From Polyangiaceae bacterium (GTDB lineage Bacteria; Myxococcota_A; Polyangia; Polyangiales; Polyangiaceae), in assembly GCA_016715885.1 (NCBI GenBank), contig JADJXL010000002.1:186001-250000 (forward strand): a DNA stretch of 64,000 bases, read 5' to 3'. This document shows, piece by piece, positions 34,617-43,601 of this stretch. The position numbers and the translations under genes are program-made. The notes beneath the pieces are model-generated. The model saw only the letters and a list, made by a program, of their open reading frames with translations. It was not told where the DNA came from and searched no databases. Position 1 is the stretch's first letter. Each line of letters starts with the position of its first letter.

Positions 34617-35975
34617 ATGGCGAAGCATTTCGACGTGCGGCTCTTGGTGGCGCTCGGAGCGTTGTTTTTGTGGGGTTGCCCCATTGATGACGCGCAAATT
34701 GGTTCCACTGGGAGCTCGAGCGGCAGTGCTTCGAGCTCGAGTGGTGATGCTTCGAGCTCGAGCAGTGGCGTTGGTGGAGCGGGAGGAGCTGGGGGAGCTG
34801 GCGGAATGGGCGGCGCCGTTGCCAGCAGCAGCAGCAGCGGAATGGGCGGCGCTGGCGGAATGGCGGGAATGGGCGGATCAGGCGGCGCTGGTGGTGGATG
34901 TCCCGAGCCGGGCACATTGAACAGTTGTGGCGTTGGGGGCTGTCCGCCGTGTCCGACGCTCGTGGCGATTGGCACGAGCTCGACGATCGGTTTTGCCGGT
35001 ACGTTCGTTTCGAGCAATCAAACGAAGTGGGCAACGAATGCGCTCAACGAGCCCAGTGACAAGTCACCCACGCTGGTCATCGGGGGCAAGGACTATGGCG
35101 TGGCGTTGCTCAAACAAAGCGGTCTCGGTCCTTCGGATTGGAGGATTCGTTATTCGTCTTGGACGCCGTCTGGATTCTCTTCGTGGAAGGACATTGGTCC
35201 GACCGTGACGACGAATCTAGCTGTTTCCGCTGCGGGTAAGAATGGGGTCGTCGACATCGCGTATCATGGCGCGAACAATCTATTTTACTACTATCTACGC
35301 ACCACAGACGGTGGACTGAACTTCACTACGGTCGAGCAAGTCGCTATGGGATTTGGTCCCGAAGGCCCGACGATAGCCCAAATCAACTCGGACCCCGTTG
35401 TGGCCTACGCTGGCAACGAAAAGGGCCTGTATTCTCATGCGCGCAATGCAAATCCGATGTGGAAGGCGACGGAACACATCAAGGAGCCTTCAGACGTCGT
35501 GGGAACTCCCGCAATGGCGACCTTCACGGCTGGACCGAATGAAGCAATGCTCGTTTTTGCGCGAAACGCCAATCAACTGTACTGGATTGCTCGAAAGGGT
35601 GGCGCGTGGGGCGATACGCCAGCGCCCATTCCAATGGCTGCGTCTCAGGAGCCCGTACTTCTGGCATTGCCGAATGGCGACGCGATTGTTGCGTATCGAG
35701 ATTCCTCCGATGGCAAAGTCAAATGGTCGCGCTACTCAGGATCGACCGATTCCTGGTCGACGGCTCCGAGCACATTGGACGGCGCTCCGACGACCATTGC
35801 AAAACCAGCTCTCGCGCTGGGCGCCGGTGACGCGGAAGTCGAATTGCTCTACGTGGGCATGACTGGGCAGGCGCATCACGCACGATTACGTAAAAATGAC
35901 GCACACTTCACTGACCTAGCGCCCATTCCAAATGCTACAAACCTCGTCGGTATTGCTTCAGCCACCAATCTCTGA
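34617..35975 (+). CDS. Lipoprotein with Ser/Gly linker and beta-propeller-like domain
   Basis: 452 aa; GAGGAG lies upstream of ATG 34617, 2 bp after the previous stop. The lipobox FLWGC is at about residue 21. The linker is SSSGSASSSS..GGAGGAGGAGGMGG repeats up to about residue 95, then a small Cys-rich knot (CGVGGCPPCP). The remaining 340 residues look like repeated blades (WRIRYSSWTPSGFSSWKDIG, GLYSHARNANPMWKATEHIK, QLYWIARKGGAWGDTPAP, KVKWSRYSGSTDSWSTAPS), similar to sialidase/lectin-like propellers. Carbohydrate binding is only a possibility. Confidence 0.82.
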   Translation: MAKHFDVRLLVALGALFLWGCPIDDAQIGSTGSSSGSASSSSGDASSSSSGVGGAGGAGGAGGMGGAVASSSSSGMGGAGGMAGMGGSGGAGGGCPEPGTLNSCGVGGCPPCPTLVAIGTSSTIGFAGTFVSSNQTKWATNALNEPSDKSPTLVIGGKDYGVALLKQSGLGPSDWRIRYSSWTPSGFSSWKDIGPTVTTNLAVSAAGKNGVVDIAYHGANNLFYYYLRTTDGGLNFTTVEQVAMGFGPEGPTIAQINSDPVVAYAGNEKGLYSHARNANPMWKATEHIKEPSDVVGTPAMATFTAGPNEAMLVFARNANQLYWIARKGGAWGDTPAPIPMAASQEPVLLALPNGDAIVAYRDSSDGKVKWSRYSGSTDSWSTAPSTLDGAPTTIAKPALALGAGDAEVELLYVGMTGQAHHARLRKNDAHFTDLAPIPNATNLVGIASATNL

Positions 35976-35998
35976 GGGGGAATGGCAGATACGACGAT

Positions 35999-37141
35999 AT
36001 GAATTCCGCTTCGCCTGCTTTTGATCTCACCAAAATCGACCTCGAAGCCTTTCTTGCCGACGTCAAGGTCTTGCGGCGCGAAATCGACGAATCGCTTGGC
36101 GAAGAAGACCTGCGGCATCTCTATAAAATCGAGCGTTGGGGGCATGTGTGCACCGCCCTTGGATTGCTCGGCGCCGGCATCGCACCGAACCCTGCGAGTG
36201 TCCTGTTGTTATCCATCGGCCGATCGACGCGATGGCTCCTCATGCATCACGTGGGGCATCGCGGTTACGACAAAGTGCCCGGCGTGCCGGCGAAATACAC
36301 GAGCAAGGTATTCGCTCGGGGGCGCCGTCGGTTTCTCGATTGGCCCGATTGGATGATTCCTGAAGCGTGGATCTACGAGCACAACGTCTTGCACCATTCG
36401 CACACCGGAGAAGAGCGCGATCCGGATCTCATCGAGCGCAATACGGTGCCATTGCGAGAATATCCCAAACCCGTGCGCTACGCGCTCATGGGCTTGCTCG
36501 CGCTCACGTGGCGAGCTTCGTATTATGCGCCAAATACGCTGGATGTGTATCGCGAACGTCACGCGGCTCGAGAGGGTGCGCCCAGCGACCGTAGCCGAAA
36601 TGCGCAGCTCCTCATCGATTGCTACTTGCCGTATGCAGCTCTGCAGTTTGGGCTTTTGCCGATGTTGTATTTGCCGCTCGGACCATGGGGCGTATTCAGC
36701 GCGTTTTGCAATTCGGTGATGGCCGACGTGCTCACGAACGTGCATACATTCGCAGTGGTGGGGCCAAACCATACCGGTGACGATTTGTACAGATTCGACG
36801 ATCGTCCGGCATCTCGCGCCGAACACGCCGTGCGCCAAATCATTGGTTCCGTCAATTACGCGACCGGCAGCGATGTTCTCGATTTTGCGCACCTGTGGCT
36901 CAATTATCAAATCGAGCATCACATTTGGCCGGACATTCCGATGCGGCAATATCAGGTCATGCAACCGAAAGTGCGCGCGCTTTGCGAAAAATACGGCATC
37001 CCTTACGTGCAAGAGAGCGTGTTTTCGCGGGTGAAAAAGATGGTCGACGTCGCCGTGGGCAATACGTCGATGCGGCGCGGTGTTCGTCGAGAAGAACGCG
37101 TGCAAGCGCCTGCCGACAGGATGGTCGGGGCGGTTGGGTGA
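35999..37141 (+). CDS. Fatty acid desaturase family protein
   Basis: 380 aa. The three histidine clusters expected for the di-iron membrane desaturase/hydroxylase superfamily are present: HHVGHR (about 82-87), EHNVLHHSHT (about 126-135) and YQIEHHIWP (about 303-311), plus a supporting NVHTF. Hydrophobic spans surround them. It most resembles acyl-lipid desaturases. The gene follows the lipoprotein by 23 bp but may have its own promoter. It is convergent with the amidohydrolase gene (87-bp gap). Confidence 0.88.
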   Translation: MNSASPAFDLTKIDLEAFLADVKVLRREIDESLGEEDLRHLYKIERWGHVCTALGLLGAGIAPNPASVLLLSIGRSTRWLLMHHVGHRGYDKVPGVPAKYTSKVFARGRRRFLDWPDWMIPEAWIYEHNVLHHSHTGEERDPDLIERNTVPLREYPKPVRYALMGLLALTWRASYYAPNTLDVYRERHAAREGAPSDRSRNAQLLIDCYLPYAALQFGLLPMLYLPLGPWGVFSAFCNSVMADVLTNVHTFAVVGPNHTGDDLYRFDDRPASRAEHAVRQIIGSVNYATGSDVLDFAHLWLNYQIEHHIWPDIPMRQYQVMQPKVRALCEKYGIPYVQESVFSRVKKMVDVAVGNTSMRRGVRREERVQAPADRMVGAVG

Positions 37142-37228
37142 TGGGTGTCGCGAAGTGGGGGTATCGTCGTGTCCGCTCGCAGATTCAATCGAAGCGGACC
37201 CGACGGGTGTGCTCGTTCCGTAAGAGGT

Positions 37229-39853
37229 TTACGGGACAAACGGATCGCACTCGACGAAGACGACGTCGCTCTTGTTCCGCGGCGTGAGCTTGAAGTTGTC
37301 GAACGTGTAGCCGAGCACGCCCGTGATCGACGTGAACGTCGACCCGATGGGGCATTCGTTGTTCAAGCCCATGTTCTGGATCGCGTCCGTGCACTGATCA
37401 TCAATCCGCAATCCGCCTGTCACGACAAACTCGTCATAGTCCCCACCAGCATCGGCATTGACGACCGTGATGGCGACGTTGCCAGTCTTCACGAGCATCG
37501 ATTCGTAACTTTCGGCGAGCGTCCCGCCCGTCGCGATGTCGCCGGGATTCATGATCACGACAGGATCGAAGGGAAGTGCGGTGCCGGAATCTTCGATGGT
37601 GACGATCGGGTTCGTGATCTCCGAAAGTGAGTAGTACTCGTCATACGTGCCGGTGATGGTGACGCGATTGCCAACTTGCACGTCGGGCGTGGCTGATCCT
37701 GTGAAGACGAAGATGCCTGAATACGGGTTCAGTGACGTGTTCTGTACGTAAAACCCGCGACTCGTTCCGGTCGGTGCGCGAAGCGCAGTGACGTAGGCGC
37801 CCGTGATCGTGACCTGCGATTTCACCGCGGGGTGACCGGGAGCTGCAGGATTGCGGATCACCTCGATGTCCGTTGCTGGAGGTGGACAGATGGACGTCCC
37901 GAAGTTCGGTTCGGGGCAGTCGTCACACGCATCGCCATGCCCGTCGCTGTCCTTGTCGGCTTGGTCCTTGTTCGCAGCTTCAGGGCAGTTGTCGCTGCCG
38001 TTCATGATGCCGTCGCCGTCGATGTCGTTTGCATCGAGCGGCTTGCATGCGTCGCTTGCGTCGAAGGGGCATGCGTCGCATGCGTCGCCCACCTTGTCGC
38101 CATCGATGTCGGCTTGAGCTGCTCCGTCGAGCGGCCTTATTGGGTTGAAGATGCTCGGGCAGTTGTCGGCGTCGTTCGTGATGCCGTCGCCATCGCTGTC
38201 ATCGGCCGTGATGCCTTTCGAGTACTCCGTGCGCCACGGGATGCAGCTCGGTTCGATCGTGGGGACTTCGTCGTTGCAGAAGAAGAGCGGATAGTACGTT
38301 TCACCTGCCGAACGGATGCCCGCAAGCGTCGTCGAGCCGCCGATGTCTTGCTTGACGCACGCTCGTTTGTCTCGTCCACATACGGGCAACGTTTCGCAAT
38401 CCATGCCCCCAATCGATCCATCTGCCACGAGAGCATCGTCGCCATAGAGCACTTCGCCGCCTCGAAGAACGAGCACGACGTCTTCGACGCCTGCAGCAAC
38501 GACGGCGCGATGATCCTTGCGGTTTTTCCCATCGAAGATGGCGATGTCCGCCACGTAGCCGGGCTTGAGCATGCCCGTGATGGCGCCTGCGCCCGCGGCA
38601 AACGCAGCGTTTGTCGTGACCATCCGCCAAAGCTGTTCATCCGTGAAGTGGTTGTCGAAGTAGAGCGTGTTGAGCTCGTCCGCGCACCTGAGCTCGCGGA
38701 GAAGGTTCATCGATCCGGACGCTACCCAGTCGGTTCCGAGCGCGATCGGAACGCCGAGCGTATCGAGCAACGTGACGCTCGCCGTGTTGCCGTACAGGTC
38801 GACGTTCGAGCGTGGTGACCAGACGACGGAAGAAAAATCCTTCTGCAAGAGCTCGTAGTCCGAAGCCAAGAAGCCCACGGCGTGAACCATGGCGACTTGA
38901 GGCTCTACGATGTCGTACGATCCTGAGGACTGACAAACGATCTCGTTTCGCGAGGCTTTGTCGATGCCTTCCGATACATGCGGCACGTACGCGTCGACGT
39001 TGGCGATGGATGCGGTCGTCGTCGGAGATGGATAGCTGCAGCCGTTTTCGATCATGCTGCCGCCGCTGTCACCAAGCGGGAACGTGTCGGATTCGGCGGG
39101 TGGGATGGGCAAACCTTCCAGGCGTCCGAAGACGTCGAGGTTGCGCAAGAGGCCCGGTTGGCCGCCTGCACCAATGGTCGACGTTGCGCCGCTCATGACG
39201 AAGCGCAGCTCGGCGAAACGAACCACGTCGGCACTTGCTCCGCTGTTGACCGTGATTTGTGGATAGCCGGGCGCGCCTTTGCGCCACTGGTGGCGATGCG
39301 TGTACCTCACGCCATCGTGCGTTTTCGGCGGGTTGTTGGCGAAGCTGATGTGATCGTGTGCGTTGATGAGCCCAGGTGAGATGACGCCTTCGGCGCAATC
39401 GATGTTCGCGGCCGTTGCTGCGGAAGGGGACGCGCTGCAGTCGCAAGCGACGCATTCGATGTGACCGGTTGCATCGACGAGCACTTCGCCGCGGTGGAGC
39501 GTTTGATCAGGTGCGAGCACGGTGCCGCGGAAGAGCCGTCCCGACGTGCCTTGTTTGGTGACTTCGCACGTTCCCGAAGCCGGCGGTACGAGCGGCGCGG
39601 CTGGGCATTCGACGACGACACCTCCAGAATTGCCTCCGCCTTGGCCTCCTTGACCAGCTTGGCCGCCGTTTCCGCCCATGCCTCCAGTGCCGCCTTGCCC
39701 GCCGTCGCCGCTGCTACTGCTCGTGCTACCGCTCGACGTCGGTGTTTGTGAACTGATGGGCTCGGCACAGCCCGCCGTGATCATGGCGAGGGGCCAGGCG
39801 AGTGCTGCAAGGGAAACGGATGTGCGCGTGGGGGTGAAGCGAAGCCTCTTCAT
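37229..39853 (-). CDS. Amidohydrolase-family lipoprotein with thrombospondin type 3 repeats
   Basis: 874 aa from ATG 39853 (the frame stays open upstream but is non-coding there). Lipobox ITAGC (Cys29), then a Ser/Gly linker. The amidohydrolase core includes the metal-binding GLINAHDHISFA, HRHQWRKGAPGYP, a probable IVEPQVAMVHAVGF strand and LGTDWVASGS, and the KPGYVADIAIFDG closing strand. Calcium-binding type 3 repeats follow (DSDGDGITNDADNCPS, DIDGDKVGDACDACP, DIDGDGIMNGSDNCPE, DSDGHGDACDDCPE). The final 190 residues look like an OB-fold domain (VKSQVTITGAYVTAL.., VQVGNRVTITGTYDEY). A surface-anchored hydrolase; substrate unknown. Confidence 0.88.
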   Translation of the reverse strand: MKRLRFTPTRTSVSLAALAWPLAMITAGCAEPISSQTPTSSGSTSSSSGDGGQGGTGGMGGNGGQAGQGGQGGGNSGGVVVECPAAPLVPPASGTCEVTKQGTSGRLFRGTVLAPDQTLHRGEVLVDATGHIECVACDCSASPSAATAANIDCAEGVISPGLINAHDHISFANNPPKTHDGVRYTHRHQWRKGAPGYPQITVNSGASADVVRFAELRFVMSGATSTIGAGGQPGLLRNLDVFGRLEGLPIPPAESDTFPLGDSGGSMIENGCSYPSPTTTASIANVDAYVPHVSEGIDKASRNEIVCQSSGSYDIVEPQVAMVHAVGFLASDYELLQKDFSSVVWSPRSNVDLYGNTASVTLLDTLGVPIALGTDWVASGSMNLLRELRCADELNTLYFDNHFTDEQLWRMVTTNAAFAAGAGAITGMLKPGYVADIAIFDGKNRKDHRAVVAAGVEDVVLVLRGGEVLYGDDALVADGSIGGMDCETLPVCGRDKRACVKQDIGGSTTLAGIRSAGETYYPLFFCNDEVPTIEPSCIPWRTEYSKGITADDSDGDGITNDADNCPSIFNPIRPLDGAAQADIDGDKVGDACDACPFDASDACKPLDANDIDGDGIMNGSDNCPEAANKDQADKDSDGHGDACDDCPEPNFGTSICPPPATDIEVIRNPAAPGHPAVKSQVTITGAYVTALRAPTGTSRGFYVQNTSLNPYSGIFVFTGSATPDVQVGNRVTITGTYDEYYSLSEITNPIVTIEDSGTALPFDPVVIMNPGDIATGGTLAESYESMLVKTGNVAITVVNADAGGDYDEFVVTGGLRIDDQCTDAIQNMGLNNECPIGSTFTSITGVLGYTFDNFKLTPRNKSDVVFVECDPFVP

Positions 39854-39953
39854 CTGCGTATCGTACGTGAAGAACCGCAAACGTGCATGAGGCCGGTTGA
39901 ATGCGCGGCTCGAGTATCGACGCGCAGGAGTGTGCTTGTTAAAGAGAGCGCCC

Positions 39954-40601
39954 ATGAAGATTTTCATCGACTCGGGCGACATCGCCGAAATCAAAGAAGC
40001 GCAAGCGATGGGTGTGATCGACGGTGTGACGACCAACCCGTCGCTCTTGGCGAAGGCGGGAAAGCCCACGCGAGCTGCGATCGCCGAGATTTGTGCCGTC
40101 GTTGACGGACCTATTTCGGCCGAAGTCGTATCGACCGACTGCGAGGGCATCCTGCGTGAAGGCCGCGACCTCGTGAAAATTCACAAGAACGTGGTGGTAA
40201 AAGTGCCGCTCATCGAGGATGGGCTGAAAGCGGTGCGCGTCTTTTCCCAAGAAGGGATCAAGACCAACGTCACGCTGTGTTTTTCAGCGCCGCAAGCGCT
40301 GCTCGCAGCAAAGGCCGGCGCGACGTACATCTCGCCGTTCGTTGGGCGGATCGACGACATTGCCGGTGATGGGATGGACCTCATTGGGCAGATTGTTCAG
40401 ATCTACAAAAACTACGATTTTGCGACGGAAGTTTTGACGGCGAGCGTGCGGCATCCCGTGCACTTCGTGCAGGCGGCGATGATGGGGGCGCACGTGGCGA
40501 CCTTGCCGCTCAAGGTCATCAAGCAGCTTTTGAAGCATCCGCTGACGGACATTGGTCTTGCGCAGTTCATTGCGGACGCGAAAAAGATCCCGCAAGCGTA
40601 A
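39954..40601 (+). CDS. fsa: Fructose-6-phosphate aldolase / transaldolase-like protein
   Basis: 215 aa, the short transaldolase (FSA/TalC) length. MKIFIDSGDIAEIKEA, GVTTNPSLLAKAG and the Schiff-base lysine loop VVVKVPL (Lys83) are conserved, as are TNVTLCFSAPQALLAAKAGATYISPFVGR and the tail TDIGLAQFIAD. It either works as a transaldolase in the pentose phosphate pathway or as an aldolase on fructose 6-phosphate; sequence alone does not separate the two. AAGAGAG precedes the ATG. ybeY starts 1 bp after it. Confidence 0.95.
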   Translation: MKIFIDSGDIAEIKEAQAMGVIDGVTTNPSLLAKAGKPTRAAIAEICAVVDGPISAEVVSTDCEGILREGRDLVKIHKNVVVKVPLIEDGLKAVRVFSQEGIKTNVTLCFSAPQALLAAKAGATYISPFVGRIDDIAGDGMDLIGQIVQIYKNYDFATEVLTASVRHPVHFVQAAMMGAHVATLPLKVIKQLLKHPLTDIGLAQFIADAKKIPQA

Positions 40602-40602
40602 C

Positions 40603-41187
40603 GTGAAGCGCACGACGACCAAGACAAACCCGCGCTCGAAGCCGCGTTTGCAGGCGAAACCTCGCGAACTTGCACGTCCGCCCAGCGTGGTGGACGTGAC
40701 CGCGAGGGGTGGTCCTTTTGCGGGAGTTTCGAGTGCGGTGATTCGCCGGCGAGCAGCGAAGATGCTCGAGCATCTCGGCCTGGAAGGTGTGGAGCTCAGT
40801 GTGGCGCTCGTCGATGATGCGGCAATTCGCGAGCTCAACCGGACGTATCGGCACAAAGACAAACCGACGGATGTTTTGTCATTTCCGCTGCACGAAAGGC
40901 CGGCGGGATGGAAGCCGAAGGGGGCTCGTGGGGCCGAGATTGGCGCTGGTTTTCCGTTTACCGGGCCCATTGGAGACGTGATTTTGTCGATCGATACGGC
41001 TCGTCGGCAGGCCGAGGGGGCGGGGCGCCCGCTTTTGGCCGAGCTGACGATGCTCTTGGCGCACGGGTTATTGCATCTTCTTGGTTACGACCATCGCACG
41101 GACGCAGAAGATCGCGAAATGACCGCGCGTACAAGGGAGCTGGAAGCGGCGGCTCAGGCACAAAGAAAAAAGATTTTGCAGGGCTAG
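40603..41187 (+). CDS. ybeY: Endoribonuclease YbeY (rRNA maturation factor)
   Basis: 194 aa from GTG 40603. The zinc site HGLLHLLGYDH is complete (His154, His158, His164). YRHKDKPTDVLSFPL and IGDVILSIDTA are family hallmarks. YbeY processes 16S rRNA ends and takes part in ribosome quality control. The first 35 residues are a basic extension not usual in the family. It directly follows fsa with no gap for a promoter. Confidence 0.95.
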   Translation: MKRTTTKTNPRSKPRLQAKPRELARPPSVVDVTARGGPFAGVSSAVIRRRAAKMLEHLGLEGVELSVALVDDAAIRELNRTYRHKDKPTDVLSFPLHERPAGWKPKGARGAEIGAGFPFTGPIGDVILSIDTARRQAEGAGRPLLAELTMLLAHGLLHLLGYDHRTDAEDREMTARTRELEAAAQAQRKKILQG

Positions 41188-41317
41188 AACGAGATTTGAC
41201 CTTGCTCGAGTGCAATTCGCCTGTTAAACGGTGCGCCGCTCGTGTCCGGGACGTGTTGGATATGAGTTATTTCGAGCGACCGTCTTGCATTCCGCGGTCG
41301 TTTTTGAGGAGGACAGG

Positions 41318-41632
41318 ATGCCCTCTAGCAAGCTGACGAAAGCCCAGATGGTTACCGCTCTCGCCGAGAGCACTGGCCTGGAAAAGAAGGCCGTGAACGG
41401 CGTCCTCGACGCGCTCTCGACGCTCGTAGCCAAGCAACTCGGACCCGAGGGTCCGGGCGAGGTTACGATCCCGGGGCTCGTCAAGCTGAAGGCGAAGGCC
41501 ATTGCAGCGACCCAGGATCGTCAGGGCGTGAATCCTTTCACGAAGGAGCCCATGACCATCAAGGGCAAGCCAGCAAGCCGCAAGGTGCGCTCGGCGCCCG
41601 TCAAGGCGCTCAAAGATCAGCTCACCGGCTGA
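41318..41632 (+). CDS. HU family DNA-binding protein
   Basis: 104 aa. TGAGGAGG precedes ATG 41318, a strong ribosome-binding site suited to an abundant protein. The fold follows HU: SKLTKAQMVTALAESTGLEKKAVNGVLDALSTL, then GEVTIPGLVKLKAKAIAAT and the DNA-binding arm region GVNPFTKEPMTIKGKPASRKVR. The arm has VNPFTKE rather than the standard RNPxTG, as in other divergent myxobacterial HU-like proteins. A strong hairpin follows at 41672-41718. Confidence 0.93.
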   Translation: MPSSKLTKAQMVTALAESTGLEKKAVNGVLDALSTLVAKQLGPEGPGEVTIPGLVKLKAKAIAATQDRQGVNPFTKEPMTIKGKPASRKVRSAPVKALKDQLTG

Positions 41633-41671
41633 CGCACCTCATCGATTCTTCAGCCTGACGAACATCGGACG

Positions 41672-41718
41672 GCGGACTAATTCTTCATTCGGAAAATCCG
41701 AATGCGGAATTAGTCCGC
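41672..41718. terminator. Long nested hairpin between convergent HU and lnt genes
   Basis: The outer arms GCGGACTAATTC / GAATTAGTCCGC (12 bp) enclose inner arms CATTCGGA / TCCGAATG (8 bp) with an AAA loop; only two or three bases are unpaired between them. There is no T-tract on either side. It lies in the 174-bp gap between convergent genes, so it could stop transcription from both sides or stabilise the HU mRNA 3' end. Low GC of the outer arm is unusual for the region. Confidence 0.6.
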
Positions 41719-41806
41719 AGTCGACATGAAAGGATCCGAAGCCTCGAAACCCGCTGTTTGCTGAATTCATTTCAGCAGTGTCGGATACGCGACTTCTGAT
41801 CGTTCA

Positions 41807-43468
41807 TTACGAACCAGCGCGAGTCTCACCGCTCGCGCTGGTTTCGTTTTTGTCGACGGCTTGTTTTTCGGCGCCGTCACCCTGAGGGCGATTCCAACTC
41901 GCTCGCCAAGCGAATGCTGCGATCGTGATTGTAAGCAATACCGCGAGCGGCAAATCTCCAAATCGAGCGTATACTGTAAGCGAACCATCGCCAATTGTTG
42001 GCGTGGCAATGATCGTCGATGCCTTGGGGGATTCGTCTCGCAGGACCTCGATACCGCGGTCGTCCACCCAGGACATGACGCCGAGGTTGACCGAGCGCAC
42101 GAGATGCACGCGATGCTCGACGGCTCGCATGCGCGCGAGGCGGGCGTGTAATTCGGGTTCCGCGGAGCCCAAGAACCACGCATCGTTCGTCACGTTCACG
42201 AGCACGTTCGGCCGCACTTCGCGTACGACCCTGCGGCCCACATCGGTCAGCGTGTCTTCGTAGCAGTTGAGCACGCCGAAGCGCACGTCACCGCCTTCGC
42301 GCGGGAGCATGAGCGCGCGCGCTTCGGTGCCTGGGACGAGCCCGCCGCTCTTTTGAAAGATGCGCCGTAGCCACGGCAGGTGCGCGCCGAGCGGCACGGT
42401 TTCGCCGAACCACAAGAGCTCCAGCTTGTCGTAGGACGGCTGAATCGCTCCGTCGGGCGTGACGATCGTTGCGGAGTTACGGCTATTGAGCTCGAGTTGG
42501 CCGTTGCCGATGCTCTTGGGGCGTTCGAGCGTGATGAGGCCGAAGAGGATGGGACCTTGCAGGTCACGGCCGAGGATTGAACGCGGGCCGCGCGGATTAC
42601 GCGCGACGTCGTGGTCGAGCGGATAGGGGTACGCGGCTTCAGGCCAAACCGTGAGATCGACGCCTCGAGCTTCGGCTTCGCGCGTGAGCGCTTGCAAGTT
42701 TTGCAGGATGCTGGCGTGATTCTTTGGGTCCCAACGATCGAGCGGTCCGACGGCCTGGTTGACGAGCGCGATGCGCATCGTTCGCGCGGTCGTCGATTGC
42801 TTGGCGAGCGAACTGATTCGCCACGAGCCATACGCTGCGACGACGGCGATGATGGTGAGTGCAGCGGCGAATGGATACGCGATCGTTTGTCGGAAGCGCT
42901 TGGTGCGAAGCTCGGTCGATAGCGCAGCTTTCAAGGCACGTGCGAGCAGCGCTGCGCAGATGGCGAAGAGCACGGAGACGCCTCGTTCGCCGATGAGATC
43001 CGCGAGCTGAACGAGGGACGTCCACGGACAAACGATGCCAGCAGGTGTCCACGCGAAGACGGACGGCAGCGACAGCGCGATGAGTGTTCCTGTGGCAAAC
43101 GCAACTTCGAGAGGCACCTTTGCTCGACGCTGCACGAGGTTTGTCGCGGCGGAACCGATGCCCCACAGCAGTGATTGAGCGGCAGCGAGCAGTACGAGTG
43201 CCGCCACGGCAGCGGCCGTTCCGAGCGACGTGAAGCGCTGGACGACATCGGGAACGAAGCGCATGCCGACAATGCCGGCTGCAGTCGCCCACGCGACGCC
43301 TCGACCAAACGCACGCGCAGTCGAAGGCGCATCGTCCAGCGCAAACGCGAGCATCGCGAGGCCGATGAAGAGGGCCGGGTAGATGTTGGTGGGAGGCGTG
43401 GCCAGAGCAGCAACGGCTCCGCCGATGATCGCGAAGATCAGCTTTTGATGGCGCTGGAGTCGTTCCAT
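41807..43468 (-). CDS. lnt: Apolipoprotein N-acyltransferase
   Basis: 553 aa. N-terminal half: hydrophobic spans of the membrane domain. C-terminal half: nitrilase domain with the full triad Glu277 (TVWPEAAYPYP), Lys348 (YDKLELLWFGE) and Cys402 (VLNCYED). Lnt adds the third acyl chain to lipoproteins in the inner membrane, which fits the many lipoproteins here. The C-terminal tail after the last span is short and charged. Both neighbours on the right are on the minus strand; the outer-membrane protein gene ends 133 bp upstream. Confidence 0.95.
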   Translation of the reverse strand: MERLQRHQKLIFAIIGGAVAALATPPTNIYPALFIGLAMLAFALDDAPSTARAFGRGVAWATAAGIVGMRFVPDVVQRFTSLGTAAAVAALVLLAAAQSLLWGIGSAATNLVQRRAKVPLEVAFATGTLIALSLPSVFAWTPAGIVCPWTSLVQLADLIGERGVSVLFAICAALLARALKAALSTELRTKRFRQTIAYPFAAALTIIAVVAAYGSWRISSLAKQSTTARTMRIALVNQAVGPLDRWDPKNHASILQNLQALTREAEARGVDLTVWPEAAYPYPLDHDVARNPRGPRSILGRDLQGPILFGLITLERPKSIGNGQLELNSRNSATIVTPDGAIQPSYDKLELLWFGETVPLGAHLPWLRRIFQKSGGLVPGTEARALMLPREGGDVRFGVLNCYEDTLTDVGRRVVREVRPNVLVNVTNDAWFLGSAEPELHARLARMRAVEHRVHLVRSVNLGVMSWVDDRGIEVLRDESPKASTIIATPTIGDGSLTVYARFGDLPLAVLLTITIAAFAWRASWNRPQGDGAEKQAVDKNETSASGETRAGS

Positions 43469-43601
43469 GCGTGGCGCTCGAGGTTTACGAGGCTCGTATT
43501 ACCTCGCGCGGCAGAGCACGGCGACTCGAAGCGAGCGCGCGTGTGTGCTTGGAATGGAGGTTAGTCGAGGGGATCGGGAAGGAGTGGGAAAGGCGGGCGA
43601 G

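Noticed and set aside
34700..34910. Low-complexity AGC/GGC-rich stretch as a possible regulatory repeat
   Set aside because: It encodes the Ser/Gly linker typical of lipoproteins in this lineage; the same occurs at 7140-7240 and 39590-39730.
37171..37234. Hairpins GTCCGCT/AGCGGAC and CCGTAA/TTACGG as terminators between convergent genes
   Set aside because: Short stems, long loop or no T-tract; not convincing.
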